Shown here in pieces: positions 1 to 8,103 of a stretch of 64,000 nucleotides of DNA; position 1 is the stretch's first letter; each line of letters opens with the position of its first letter. The stretch is from contig NZ_JANHJR010000002.1 in the NCBI RefSeq assembly GCF_024495425.1, forward strand, positions 372,001-436,000, given 5' to 3'. The notes below the pieces were generated by a model. The model worked only from the letters and a program-made list of their open reading frames with translations, did no database searches and had not been told where the DNA came from. A program made the position numbers and the translations under genes. Origin of the DNA: Haloarchaeobius litoreus. Its GTDB lineage: Archaea > Halobacteriota > Halobacteria > Halobacteriales > Natrialbaceae.

Positions 1-150
1 TCGGGATACGGTCCGGAGCCAGCACGCTATCTACTCGGCGTCGAACTGCACGACACACGGGAGTGGGAGCAGGCACAGGTCGTGATGACGCCGTACTTCG
101 AGCGAATCCTGCGGGAACATCGGGGCACGACGGCCGCCACATCGGACTGA
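1..150 (+). CDS. C-terminal end of an unidentified protein (partial)
   Basis: An open frame enters from the left edge and stops with TGA at 148-150, giving the last 49 residues of a protein. The tail contains YLLGVELHD and YFERILREH, is mixed charged and soluble, and has no membrane segment or cysteine motif. GC-rich third positions support it as genuine coding sequence. It converges with the secreted-protein gene ending at 222. I do not recognise the family; the full gene lies outside the window. Confidence 0.5.
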   Translation, partial: SGYGPEPARYLLGVELHDTREWEQAQVVMTPYFERILREHRGTTAATSD

Positions 151-221
151 ACGACCGTTGGGGGGGGAGTAGCCGACCATCGAGCGGCGGCGCTGTCGTC
201 GGTCGTCGCAGACTGTCGCGC

Positions 222-962
222 TCAGTCGCAGTCCTCGATGGTGAGTCCGAGATCGAACGCGACACCGTCGGACTGTGTCACGTTCACGTCGTTGGGACCA
301 GCGTCCGCATCGAACTTCCAGCCGAGGACGAACCCGAGGCTGTCGTCCCCGGAGAGACACGAGTCTCCCCCCGGATCTGCCTCGCCGGGGTCGAGCAGTG
401 TCGGTGTCGAGAGGACCGCAGCCACCGATGGGAGCGTCCCGCTCGCGTCGGGGTGGACCAGGCGCTCCCCCACGTCCTTGATACCGTTCTCAGCGCCGAA
501 AGCGTCGATACCCATGGTTCCGGTGTCGTACCACAGCGAGACGGTCAGGAACTCCTGCAGTTCACCCTGGTTCGGGCTGTCGTCGAGGTGGGACTCGGCG
601 TCGTTGATACCGTTCTCCGGCGTCGCAGTCAGGTCGAGTGTAACGAAGGGCCGGACCCCGTCGCCCGAGGGGGCGTCGTCCGCGAGCTGCAGTCTGATGC
701 TCAGCGTCCCCCAGTCACCGGGGACCGTGTCTGTAATCGCGATCCGTGGACCTGCGTCCGTCCCCGTCACTGTCGTTCCGCCGTCGACGACTGTCCCGTT
801 GTACGTCTCCCGCCAGTCGTACCGGAGCGGTGTCGACGCGAGCGAGTCCGAGTTCGGGTACGCCTTCGCCGCCTCGGTTGAGAGCGCGAGCCCGCCGACG
901 GATGCGATACCACCGGCTCCCAGCCCAGCGAGCAGCCGCCTGCGACTGAATAGTTTTGACAT
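222..962 (-). CDS. SipW-type signal peptide secreted protein (TasA/CalY-like)
   Basis: A 246-residue exported protein. The N-terminus (SRRRLLAGLGAGGIASVGG, residues 6-24) has an RRR stretch and a small-residue hydrophobic core, like the SipW-dependent signals of TasA/CalY-type proteins; it also reads as a Tat-like leader. The body contains a VPGDWG element matching the conserved PGDxGE motif of the three paralogues next door, and two late cysteines. The family is known for extracellular fibre or matrix proteins; a surface role here is inference. It lies at the distal end of a same-strand cluster of four such genes. The ATG at 960-962 follows a perfect stem-loop at 990-1010. There is no G-rich ribosome site like those of the other three, so translation may be initiated differently. 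Confidence 0.75.
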   Translation of the reverse strand: MSKLFSRRRLLAGLGAGGIASVGGLALSTEAAKAYPNSDSLASTPLRYDWRETYNGTVVDGGTTVTGTDAGPRIAITDTVPGDWGTLSIRLQLADDAPSGDGVRPFVTLDLTATPENGINDAESHLDDSPNQGELQEFLTVSLWYDTGTMGIDAFGAENGIKDVGERLVHPDASGTLPSVAAVLSTPTLLDPGEADPGGDSCLSGDDSLGFVLGWKFDADAGPNDVNVTQSDGVAFDLGLTIEDCD

Positions 963-989
963 ACGTGTTCGAGTGATGTTCGAAGCCCA

Positions 990-1010
990 CCGGCAGAGTT
1001 GAACTGCCGG
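990..1010 (-). promoter_or_regulatory. Leader hairpin of the first SipW-type gene
   Basis: CCGGCAG (990-996) and CTGCCGG (1004-1010) form a perfect 7-bp stem around a 7-nt loop, AGTTGAA on the plus strand. It lies 28 nt upstream of the ATG at 962. Hairpins with nearly the same loop and position precede the two VWA-domain paralogues, which suggests a conserved mRNA leader element. The function is unknown. Confidence 0.5.
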
Positions 1011-1069
1011 GTCGAGTCCTCACGGAGGACCGACCGACCCTTCGTGGGTTGGAAACCGGGAGTACTCGA

Positions 1070-2977
1070 TCAGACGGCCTCCTGTTCGCCGTCGTTGTGG
1101 CGGCACTGCTCGGTGTAGAAGCCGATGTCGAAGCCGGCCTCGTCGGACTGGACGTGGTTACCCACGTCGTACGGCAGGCACCACGAGAAGCCGAAGCAGT
1201 GGGTCTGCCAGGGCTGGAAGCACTGGCGGCCCTCCGTGTCGCGGTCGGCATCGAGGGGGTACCCGTTCCCGTCAGTGAGCAGGGTCTCCGCCTCCCGGAG
1301 CGTTCCCCGGAAAATTATCTGTTCTCCCGTCGCATCGCCGCCGACGAGCTGCATCCCGATGTCCTCCGCGACGTCCTCCAGATCGGCGTAGTCGTCGACA
1401 TCGAAGAACTGGTTCGGCTCGCAGGTGTCGGGACTGGGTGCGAGTCCAGTCACCCGACACTGGAGGAACGTGTCGCCAGCAATGGTCACGAGGTTGCCAT
1501 CGTCATCCTCCTCCTGACAGCTAGTGTCGCCGATGTCGATACCGACGCCGAGGATGTCGATGCCTTCGCCCTTGATGTCGTCGGCGACGTCACCAGTCTC
1601 GTCGAGCTCGGTACAGCTACTTGCACCGTCCGAGTTCCCGTCGTAATTCTCGGACGTGTACGTATCGCCGGTGTCTGGATCTTCGACGGTGTAAGGAACG
1701 GTCGGTCCCGAACTGACGTAGTCGGGCAGGCCGTCGGTCACCAGCAAGATGACCTGCCTGGCGTCTCCCCGACCCTGATCCTGGAGGACCTTCCGTGCGA
1801 GGTCGAGCGCGTGGGGCATCGGGGTGTTGCCGTTGCCCTGCTCGGGGAGTGACTCGCCGACATCGGCGTCTCCATCATTGTCCTCGTCGAACTGCGAAAG
1901 CGGGCCCATTCCCTTCTGGAGTACCGGCTGGTCTGGGAGATCCTCTCCCGAGTCTCCCGGCCCGTTCATCGTCAACAGGCCGGCCCTGACCCGGTCTTCA
2001 CCGTCTATCTGGTCCTCCGGCAGGAAGTCGACGAACGTATTCGCGGCACTTTCGATGATGTCCATCTGGCTCCCGTTGATACTCCCCGACGTGTCCGCGA
2101 TGGCCATGATGTCGAGCTTCTCCTCGCGGTCGACGAGATTGTCGCAGTCGTTGTCGTACCAGATGGCGGTCTGTATCTCGTCGGCCAGCTCGACGACGTC
2201 CTCCTCCTCGCCCTCGCTCTCCGCTTCGGGCTCGGTGAGGCCGTTCTCGTCGAGGTCGAGGCCGCCGGGCATCGCCATCCAGAGGTAGCCCGGGTTGTCA
2301 CAGAGGTGCGTGCTGAACGTGACCTCGCCGAAGTCGCCGGGCTTGACGTCGGTGAGGTTTATCATCGGTGCCGCGCTCCCGTCGTCGAACCGCGTGTCGG
2401 CGTTGTCGGTTCGGCCGAGCGTCTCGGGGTCCGCTGTGGTGTACGACGACAGATCGCTGGTCTCGGGGTCACCCACGTCGGCCAGCACGTCGCACGCATC
2501 GAGGTTCGGGTACATCGCCTCGAGTGGGAACTCGGCGCTCCCGTCGTTCTCCGCGTCGGGGAACGACTCGATGGCCGTGTCCATCATGTACTGGTCCACG
2601 TCGGTGGTCTCCGACTCGTTGCCGTCGTAGACGTACAGCATCGGGTCCGGGGTATCGTCGCCGTCGTCGGTCCCCGGCGGGAACGGCATCCATCCGTCCG
2701 GGTCCGTCTCCGACGGGATGGCCTCGAGGTCCCGCACCGGTGCGTACTCCAGGTTGGCCGTCGGGTCGTCGAACCCGAGCAGCTGCGGGTAGTTGTAGTG
2801 CTCTTCCCAGTCCACCTTCAGGTCCAGCTCACCGGCCGCGATGGTGTTGCCGTCGAACGACTCGACGTCGCTGAAGTAGGCACTGGTCCCCAGACCCGCG
2901 CCGACGCTGGCGACGCCCGCCGCGCCGATGCCGGCCAGTATCTTCCGCCGTGAAAGTCCGATGTTCTCGTTGCTCAT
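1070..2977 (-). CDS. SipW-type secreted protein with von Willebrand factor A domain
   Basis: A 635-residue exported protein. Residues 1-45 are a SipW/TasA-type leader (LSRRKILAGIGAAG core, then TSAYFSDVESF). Residues about 50-270 are a TasA-like beta region with VKPGDFGEVTFSTHLCDNPGY (211-231). Residues about 288-510 are a VWA domain with a MIDAS motif D295-T-S-G-S299 and a VTDG strand that would bind a divalent cation. The C-terminus is cysteine-rich. VWA domains mediate protein-protein adhesion, so a surface adhesive or matrix role is likely but inferred. I chose the ATG at 2975-2977 because a strong GGAGGGGGG ribosome site precedes it and the paralogues align there. An upstream in-frame start exists at 3004 but would precede the signal. 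It is the longest member of the cluster. Confidence 0.8.
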   Translation of the reverse strand: MSNENIGLSRRKILAGIGAAGVASVGAGLGTSAYFSDVESFDGNTIAAGELDLKVDWEEHYNYPQLLGFDDPTANLEYAPVRDLEAIPSETDPDGWMPFPPGTDDGDDTPDPMLYVYDGNESETTDVDQYMMDTAIESFPDAENDGSAEFPLEAMYPNLDACDVLADVGDPETSDLSSYTTADPETLGRTDNADTRFDDGSAAPMINLTDVKPGDFGEVTFSTHLCDNPGYLWMAMPGGLDLDENGLTEPEAESEGEEEDVVELADEIQTAIWYDNDCDNLVDREEKLDIMAIADTSGSINGSQMDIIESAANTFVDFLPEDQIDGEDRVRAGLLTMNGPGDSGEDLPDQPVLQKGMGPLSQFDEDNDGDADVGESLPEQGNGNTPMPHALDLARKVLQDQGRGDARQVILLVTDGLPDYVSSGPTVPYTVEDPDTGDTYTSENYDGNSDGASSCTELDETGDVADDIKGEGIDILGVGIDIGDTSCQEEDDDGNLVTIAGDTFLQCRVTGLAPSPDTCEPNQFFDVDDYADLEDVAEDIGMQLVGGDATGEQIIFRGTLREAETLLTDGNGYPLDADRDTEGRQCFQPWQTHCFGFSWCLPYDVGNHVQSDEAGFDIGFYTEQCRHNDGEQEAV

Positions 2978-3004
2978 TGTACCCCCCCTCCGGGGAGGAC
3001 CCAC

Positions 3005-3023
3005 CGACGGAGTCGAACCGTCG
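3005..3023 (-). promoter_or_regulatory. Leader hairpin of the VWA-domain gene at 1070-2977
   Basis: CGACGG (3005-3010) pairs with CCGTCG (3018-3023) around the loop AGTCGAA. It sits 28 nt upstream of the start at 2977. Compared with the hairpin at 4619-4637, one A-T pair is replaced by G-C on both sides of the stem. That compensatory change supports selection for the structure. Confidence 0.5.
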
Positions 3024-3076
3024 TCGCGCGGGTGTAATCCCGAGCGTTCACCGGTGTGGGTCGTTATTCATTGACG

Positions 3077-4588
3077 TTACTCCGGAACCGATTCCGGTCC
3101 ACTGCCGTCGTTGTGGCGGCACTGCTCGGCGTAGAAGCCAAGGTCGAACTCGACACTGTCTCCCTGGATCTCGTTGCCGACATCCGTCGGGACCCACCAG
3201 TGAGCACCGATACAGTAGCTCTGTCCCGCCTCGAAACAGTCACGAGCTTCAGACGTTGGTCCATCACCGTACTCCATATCACCGGTTCCGTCGAGGGGAA
3301 CCATGCCACCGTTCGATTCCATGATTTCCATCGCTTCGGCGAGCGTCACGTGGTCGTCGTGGACGCCGTCCCCCTTCCCAAGGATGAGGGTCTCGCCAGC
3401 GATGTCTTCAGCGATGTCCTCGAACGTTTGCTCGATGTCATCGACGTCGGACGAGTCGTAGAAGTCGCCTGAGGAGGCTACATTCTGGAGCAGGGTAGTG
3501 TTGGCTCCGCTCCCGTACGCGATGGAGAACACCCGAATCCCATTGTCCTTCGCGGTCTGAGCAGCTGCATCGGCATCTCCAATGGTCTCTCCACCGTTGC
3601 TGAGAACGACCATGATCTTCGTGTGGTCCGATTCGGCGTTACCACTGGGACTCGTCGAAGTACCGTACAGCGACTCGTCGTCGAGAAGTTCCTCGGCGGC
3701 GTACTCAATACCCTGGGCAATGTTCGTCGAACCACCAGATGAAAGCCCCTGAATGGTGCCATTCACAGCGATCTTTCCACTAGCGTCGGTATCCGTGAGA
3801 TCCTGATCTCGACTTGCGGACCCGGCGAACGAAGCAAGACCAGCTTGGTCGTCAGCCGTGAGCGTATTGACGAGGGTCTCTGCCCCATCCTTCATGTCCT
3901 GGAACTTGTCTGGTTGGTTGGTCATCGACCCGGAACGGTCGAGAACCAACATCACGTCGAGGTCCGCACCGGATTCACCGCCGTCGAGTGAGTTGTTACA
4001 GTTGTCGTCGTACCAGAACTCGACGTTCATGTTCTCGGCGAGTTCACCATCGTCGGACTCGCCCTCACCCAACTCTTCTTCCTCGGGGTCAGGGGTCGCC
4101 CCACCAGACTCGCTGAAGTCGTCGGCAGTGAGCCAGATGTATCCGGGATTGTCACAGAGGTGGAGACTGAACGTGATCTCACCCTCGTCGCCGGGCTTGA
4201 CGTCGCCCAGCGAAACCAGGCTGTCCTGGTCCCCGAAGTTGGACTCGTAGTCCTGTCCGAGGGTGTCACAGTCGAGCACGTCGACGATATTCTGCCCCTC
4301 GTCGCTGTATCGGTAGGTCTCGCCGTCGAGTTCGATTGATTGTTCGCCGTCGCCGATGTCGTCGGGGTGTGCGTTGACGAACTCCCAGGACTCCGTCGGG
4401 CCGTAGTACAACTGTTGCCAGTCGACCCGCAGGTCGAGCTCACCCGCCGTGAGCGAGTTGTTCTCGAACGACTCGACGTCGTTGAAGTACGCGCTGGTCC
4501 CCAGCCCTGCGCCGACGCTGGCGACGCCCGCCGCGCCGATGCCGGCCAGTATCTTCCGCCGTGAGAGTGCGAGTGGTTTCTCTGACAT
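3077..4588 (-). CDS. SipW-type secreted protein with von Willebrand factor A domain (second paralogue)
   Basis: A 503-residue paralogue of the adjacent VWA protein. Its first 40 residues are almost identical to the neighbour's (LSRRKILAGIGAAG, then TSAYFNDVESF). A TasA-like region with VKPGDEGEITFSLHLCDNPGY follows at about 130-150. The VWA domain spans about 210-395 with MIDAS D217-R-S-G-S221. The C-terminus again ends in a QCRHND tail shared with both neighbours. The start is the ATG at 4586-4588, after a GGGGGGAG ribosome site; the longer frame to 4810 reads through the leader of the next gene. The near-identity of the signal-coding DNA with the neighbour suggests recent duplication or gene conversion. 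A secreted, adhesive role is inferred from the VWA fold. Confidence 0.8.
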   Translation of the reverse strand: MSEKPLALSRRKILAGIGAAGVASVGAGLGTSAYFNDVESFENNSLTAGELDLRVDWQQLYYGPTESWEFVNAHPDDIGDGEQSIELDGETYRYSDEGQNIVDVLDCDTLGQDYESNFGDQDSLVSLGDVKPGDEGEITFSLHLCDNPGYIWLTADDFSESGGATPDPEEEELGEGESDDGELAENMNVEFWYDDNCNNSLDGGESGADLDVMLVLDRSGSMTNQPDKFQDMKDGAETLVNTLTADDQAGLASFAGSASRDQDLTDTDASGKIAVNGTIQGLSSGGSTNIAQGIEYAAEELLDDESLYGTSTSPSGNAESDHTKIMVVLSNGGETIGDADAAAQTAKDNGIRVFSIAYGSGANTTLLQNVASSGDFYDSSDVDDIEQTFEDIAEDIAGETLILGKGDGVHDDHVTLAEAMEIMESNGGMVPLDGTGDMEYGDGPTSEARDCFEAGQSYCIGAHWWVPTDVGNEIQGDSVEFDLGFYAEQCRHNDGSGPESVPE

Positions 4589-4618
4589 TGTATCTCCCCC
4601 CATACGGGGAAGACCCAC

Positions 4619-4637
4619 CGGCGGAGTCGAACCGCCG
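4619..4637 (-). promoter_or_regulatory. Leader hairpin of the VWA-domain gene at 3077-4588
   Basis: CGGCGG (4619-4624) pairs with CCGCCG (4632-4637) around the loop AGTCGAA, 31 nt upstream of the start at 4588. The loop is identical to that of the hairpin at 3005-3023. The stem differs by a compensatory A-T to G-C exchange. A second small hairpin, CCCC/GGGG, lies between it and the ribosome site. Confidence 0.5.
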
Positions 4638-4712
4638 TCCATGGAGCCTCGGAGACACCGAGGATATGGGAGTTCCAACGTGGGTCGAGTTCTGCAGTGG
4701 ATTACCCAGCTG

Positions 4713-5690
4713 TCACACGGGGATGTCGGTCCAGTCGGTCGGATCGTCCGTTCTCGGCCGGGTGGCGAGGTCGGAGAACGGGTGGTCGTTGTGCCGGGCC
4801 TGTTCGCCACGGAACTGGAGGTCGAACGAAGCCGACGCTCCCTGGAGTTCGTTCCCGGCGTCCTCGGAGACCTCGATAGTCATGCAGTACGCGACTGCAC
4901 CCCAGTGGGACCCTTCGTCCGAACCGATCAGGATGTAGTCGGACTCACCTTCGGAGAGAGGATCCTCGTCATCCTCCGGGTTCTTGGTGCCCACCCCGTT
5001 GTGAGACCCGATTGGAACGCCGTCCTGACTAGTGAAATCGTTGTCAGAGAGGCTCGTCACCCAGTTCCCCAAGCCACCATCGTGTGCGTACGTATCCGAG
5101 TCGTCCGGATCGTACGTGATGTCGTTCTCGAGGATCTGCTCGCCCTTGACGTGATCCCCATCCTCGTTCTCCTCGCAGACGTAGAGGTTCTTGGAGACCG
5201 TGATGTCCTCGGACCCGAGGAGGGTCTCGAAGTCGTCGTCGGTCTCGACGCCCGGAAGGTCGTCCGATGCTCCATCGTCGAGCGTTCCGTTCTCGATACC
5301 GGTCGCATGTTCGACGGAGTCCCACGGGATGTACGCGCGGACGACACCCGGATTGCCGTCCACGTCGATACACCAGCAGAAGTTGTACGTGTCGCCGGGC
5401 TTGAGGTCGCTGATGTCGATACTCGCACCGACCATCCCTTCACCGTCCCCGGACTCCGAGTACCAGTCATCCTCGTCGGGGCCGATTCCGTCCTGGTCGA
5501 CGGCATTCTCGAGATCGAGCAGCTCAACCTCCATCGAGAACGTCCCCGCCTGGAAGGAGTTTTCTTCGAATGTCTCAACGTCGTTGAAGTACGCGCTTGT
5601 TCCCAGTCCTGCGCCTGCGGACGCGACGCCGATGGCTCCGAGGCCACCGAGCACGCGCCGGCGCGACAGTCCGAGTTTCTTGTCTGACAT
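4713..5690 (-). CDS. SipW-type signal peptide secreted protein (TasA/CalY-like)
   Basis: A 325-residue exported protein without a VWA domain. The leader is LSRRRVLGGLGAIG, then TSAYFNDVETFEENSFQAG, as in the two downstream VWA proteins. The body carries ISDLKPGDTYNFCWCIDVDGNPG, a variant of the cluster's conserved PGD...CDNPGY region. The C-terminus has the shared EQARHND tail. It is the promoter-proximal gene of the four and may be the major fibre-like subunit, which is inference from TasA/CalY architecture. The start is the ATG at 5688-5690, after GGGGGGAA. The 5' leader forms a different hairpin from its paralogues, with CCGAACTCC (5703-5711) pairing to GGAGTTCGG (5723-5731) directly next to the ribosome site. 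No SipW peptidase gene is in the window. Confidence 0.75.
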   Translation of the reverse strand: MSDKKLGLSRRRVLGGLGAIGVASAGAGLGTSAYFNDVETFEENSFQAGTFSMEVELLDLENAVDQDGIGPDEDDWYSESGDGEGMVGASIDISDLKPGDTYNFCWCIDVDGNPGVVRAYIPWDSVEHATGIENGTLDDGASDDLPGVETDDDFETLLGSEDITVSKNLYVCEENEDGDHVKGEQILENDITYDPDDSDTYAHDGGLGNWVTSLSDNDFTSQDGVPIGSHNGVGTKNPEDDEDPLSEGESDYILIGSDEGSHWGAVAYCMTIEVSEDAGNELQGASASFDLQFRGEQARHNDHPFSDLATRPRTDDPTDWTDIPV

Positions 5691-6102
5691 AGTGGATTCC
5701 CCCCGAACTCCCCACAGCTGGCGGAGTTCGGTTGTCGAGTACATCCAGAGATACCCCCGTAGTTATCCGTCACCACGTCACCGTTCAATCCCGGAATTGA
5801 GGGTCGAACGCGGCCTCGAACGACCCGATACAGGCCGGAAGACGACTGTGTCCCCACTCGGGGGCGGTCACGACCCACGACGGCCGGTGGTCACCAGGGG
5901 ATTACTGGACTCCTAAACACCCGATATCGAAGGAAGGCGTTGGGTCGAACCGGCGTATCAGCGCGCCGATAACGGGTCACAAGTGGACACGTCGAATCAC
6001 CCCCCGATGTACAATGCTCGCATACCGAACCCGTATGCTCCTCATGGTGACGGTGCTTCCACCCGTCGGTGCAAACAGCAGACCCTGGGGAGGGGGAGAG
6101 AG
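5691..6102. other. Intergenic region between divergent genes
   Basis: This 412-bp spacer separates the leftward secreted-protein cluster from the rightward regulator gene, so it must hold both promoters. Apart from the hairpin at 5703-5731 and the GGAGGGGGAGA ribosome site just before 6103, I see no confident TATA box, repeat or gene remnant. Confidence 0.4.
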
Positions 6103-6633
6103 ATGTTCAGGACTGACACACTACCGGAGGGGACGATATTCGAGATACTGGCGAACAACCGTCGACGGCAGACCATCAGACACCTCACCGTCGAATCGTC
6201 GGGCGAGCCGACGACGCTGCACGAGCTGTCGCTGGAGATCGCGGCCCGCGAGACGGGCGAGTCGCCGCCGCCGCGGGCGGCCCGCGAGAGCGTCTACAAC
6301 TCGCTGCACCAGACGCACCTGCCGAAGCTGGAGGAGCTGGGCGTCGTGGACTACGACCGCGACGCCCGCGAGGTCCACCCGAGCGAGCACGCGCGCGACG
6401 TGGACCAGTACATGGAGGTCGTCACGAGCCACGGCGTCACCTGGAGCGAGGTGTACCGGAGTCTCGGCGTCGCCTCGCTGACGCTGGTGCTCTGGTCGCT
6501 CGTCGGCCTCCCGGTCGTCTCGGCGGTCGACCCGGTGCTGTGGACGAGCGGGTCGCTCGCTTGCTTCGCCCTGCTGGTCACCTATCAGCTCTGGTCGAAC
6601 CGCTGGTACATCCGGCAGAGCCTGCGGGACTGA
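6103..6633 (+). CDS. Winged-helix (DUF7344-like) membrane-anchored regulator
   Basis: A 176-residue protein. Residues about 1-110 form the haloarchaeal winged-helix module called DUF7344, recognisable by ILANNRRRQTIRHL near the N-terminus and LHQTHLPKLEELGVVDYD at the end. Two hydrophobic helices follow (about 118-165: LTLVLWSLVGLPVVSAV and LACFALLVTYQLW) with a basic tail. The family is presumed to bind DNA, and the membrane anchor suggests signal-linked regulation; both are inferred. The ATG at 6103 is preceded by a strong GGAGGGGGAGA site, so longer frames beginning at 5983 are unlikely. It is divergent from the SipW-type cluster and close to a second member at 6961, so both are candidate regulators of the secreted proteins. 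Confidence 0.75.
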   Translation: MFRTDTLPEGTIFEILANNRRRQTIRHLTVESSGEPTTLHELSLEIAARETGESPPPRAARESVYNSLHQTHLPKLEELGVVDYDRDAREVHPSEHARDVDQYMEVVTSHGVTWSEVYRSLGVASLTLVLWSLVGLPVVSAVDPVLWTSGSLACFALLVTYQLWSNRWYIRQSLRD

Positions 6634-6960
6634 GCCGGTGCGACGCGCCCGAGCTTGGCGGAACGGGGTCCGAGCAACCACGATATACCCCCACACGAGA
6701 CATCTCGGGTCTCGGAACCGACACGACGAATCGGGCACGCGGCCGCCGGTCGACGCTCCCGTCGGTCGTGGCGTGGACCTGCGCTCCGGAGCGCTCGATA
6801 CCACTCGATAGGTGCCCGCTTGCTGTGGGTTTCTCGCGTCGCAGCGCCAGCTAACGTCGTGTTAGGCCCGACCTGTCGTGGGCGTGAACAGTGGTGCGGA
6901 GTGAACAGTTGACCCCCTTTATGGCGTCGTACGTTCCCCAGAATCCTGGGGGGAACTAGT
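6634..6960. other. Intergenic region with promoter and hairpin before the second DUF7344 gene
   Basis: No gene is visible in this 327-bp gap. A TTTATGG box at 6918-6924 fits a haloarchaeal TATA element about 40 bp before the start at 6961. A perfect hairpin, CCCCAG (6936-6941) and CTGGGG (6946-6951), would lie at the 5' end of the transcript, next to the start codon. Confidence 0.4.
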
Positions 6961-7530
6961 TTGCAACTCGAACAGCCCGAACTATCTACCACAGGCGGAA
7001 CCGAACCGACGAACCGAGACACGACACTCTCGCAGGACAGCGTCTTCACCGTCCTGTCGAACGCGCGTCGTCGGTTCGCAATCAAGTACCTGAACCAGCA
7101 CGCGACGGAGGACCGCGTCGAGCTGCGCGACCTCGCCGAGCAGATCGCGGCCTGGGAGAACGACATCCCGGTCGAGGAGGTCACGTACAAGCAGCGCAAG
7201 CGGGTGTACACCTCGCTGTACCAGTCGCACCTGCCGAAGCTGCACGAGCTCGACGTGGTCGAGTACGACTGCAACCGCGGCACCATCGAACGGACGGAGA
7301 CCGTCGACGAACTCGACGTCTACCTGGAGGTGCTCGAGGGGGACGAGATACCCTGGAGCGACTTCGCGGTCGGCGTCGCGGCGGTCAACGCGGCGTTCGT
7401 GGTCGCTGCGGCGGCGGGCGTCGTGCCCTTCTTCGCCGGTAGCGGCTTCGCCACGGCGGCGGTCGGTGCCGGGCTCTTCCTCGTCGTCGCGCTCGCACAC
7501 ACCGTGTACACGCGTCGCCGGCGGCTCTGA
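6961..7530 (+). CDS. Winged-helix (DUF7344-like) membrane-anchored regulator, second copy
   Basis: A 189-residue paralogue of the upstream regulator. Its winged-helix module (about 22-110) carries LSNARRRFAIKYL and SLYQSHLPKLHELDVVEYD. Two hydrophobic helices follow (about 137-178) and then a basic RRRRL tail. The likely start is TTG at 6961, as no in-frame ATG or GTG precedes the conserved domain. The G-rich sequence just upstream is partly locked in a hairpin (6936-6951), which could limit translation. The role as a DNA-binding regulator follows from the fold; its targets are unknown. Confidence 0.7.
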   Translation: MQLEQPELSTTGGTEPTNRDTTLSQDSVFTVLSNARRRFAIKYLNQHATEDRVELRDLAEQIAAWENDIPVEEVTYKQRKRVYTSLYQSHLPKLHELDVVEYDCNRGTIERTETVDELDVYLEVLEGDEIPWSDFAVGVAAVNAAFVVAAAAGVVPFFAGSGFATAAVGAGLFLVVALAHTVYTRRRRL

Positions 7531-7548
7531 CGACGCCGGCTGTCCGGC

Positions 7549-8103
7549 TCAGTTTTCGTCGCCGTCGACGAGCGCGTCCGTGAGGTCCCACTCTCGCGCC
7601 TTCCGACGGGCCTCCTCGCGTGCCCGGTCGCGGATGGCGTCCAGTCGCTCCTCGTCCGCGAGGAAGGCCTCCACGGGGTCCGCGGGTGTCGCGGCCTCGT
7701 CGGTCCACCCGGCCGGAGCGGCCGCGCGGGTCCGTTCCGCGAGTGCCGAATCGCCGGCGAGTCGCTCCGCCGGTGCGTCCGGGGAGACGACCAGCTCGTC
7801 TGCGTCTGGGAGGTCCTCGATGGCCGCCCGGTCGACCGCGTAGCAGTCGACGCTGTACGGTCCAGCACCGGCCACGTCGGCGAGCGCGGACGTGCCGCCG
7901 CGCTCGGTGCCGGTGTGGTACGCGAGCCGGGGCACGCCGTCGGCGAGGGTGAGGACGCAGGCGTCGTCCTCCCCGCCGAGCAGTGCGTCGGCCGGTTCGA
8001 GGACGAGGTAGCCCGTGTGGGTGGCGTCGAGTGCCCACGCGAGCGTGTCGTCGGGGGCGGTCGCGGTGCGCGAGCGCACGAGGTCGCCGCGCGGGAGCCT
8101 CAT
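7549..8103 (-). CDS. Conserved haloarchaeal protein paired with a MinD-like ATPase
   Basis: A 184-residue soluble acidic protein that I do not recognise as a named family. The first half looks like a compact alpha/beta domain (LAWALDATHTGYLVLEPADALL). The C-terminal third is a charged helix ending in REEARRKAREWDL. The start ATG at 8101-8103 overlaps the stop of the MinD-like gene by 4 nt, so the two are translationally coupled. A partner or effector of that ATPase is the simplest inference. Confidence 0.6.
   Translation of the reverse strand: MRLPRGDLVRSRTATAPDDTLAWALDATHTGYLVLEPADALLGGEDDACVLTLADGVPRLAYHTGTERGGTSALADVAGAGPYSVDCYAVDRAAIEDLPDADELVVSPDAPAERLAGDSALAERTRAAAPAGWTDEAATPADPVEAFLADEERLDAIRDRAREEARRKAREWDLTDALVDGDEN

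Noticed and set aside
238-1002. Long plus-strand frames opposite the secreted-protein genes
   Set aside because: High-GC coding DNA leaves long antisense frames open. These read as Ser/Pro/Arg-rich sequence without motifs, while the minus strand gives leaders and domains.
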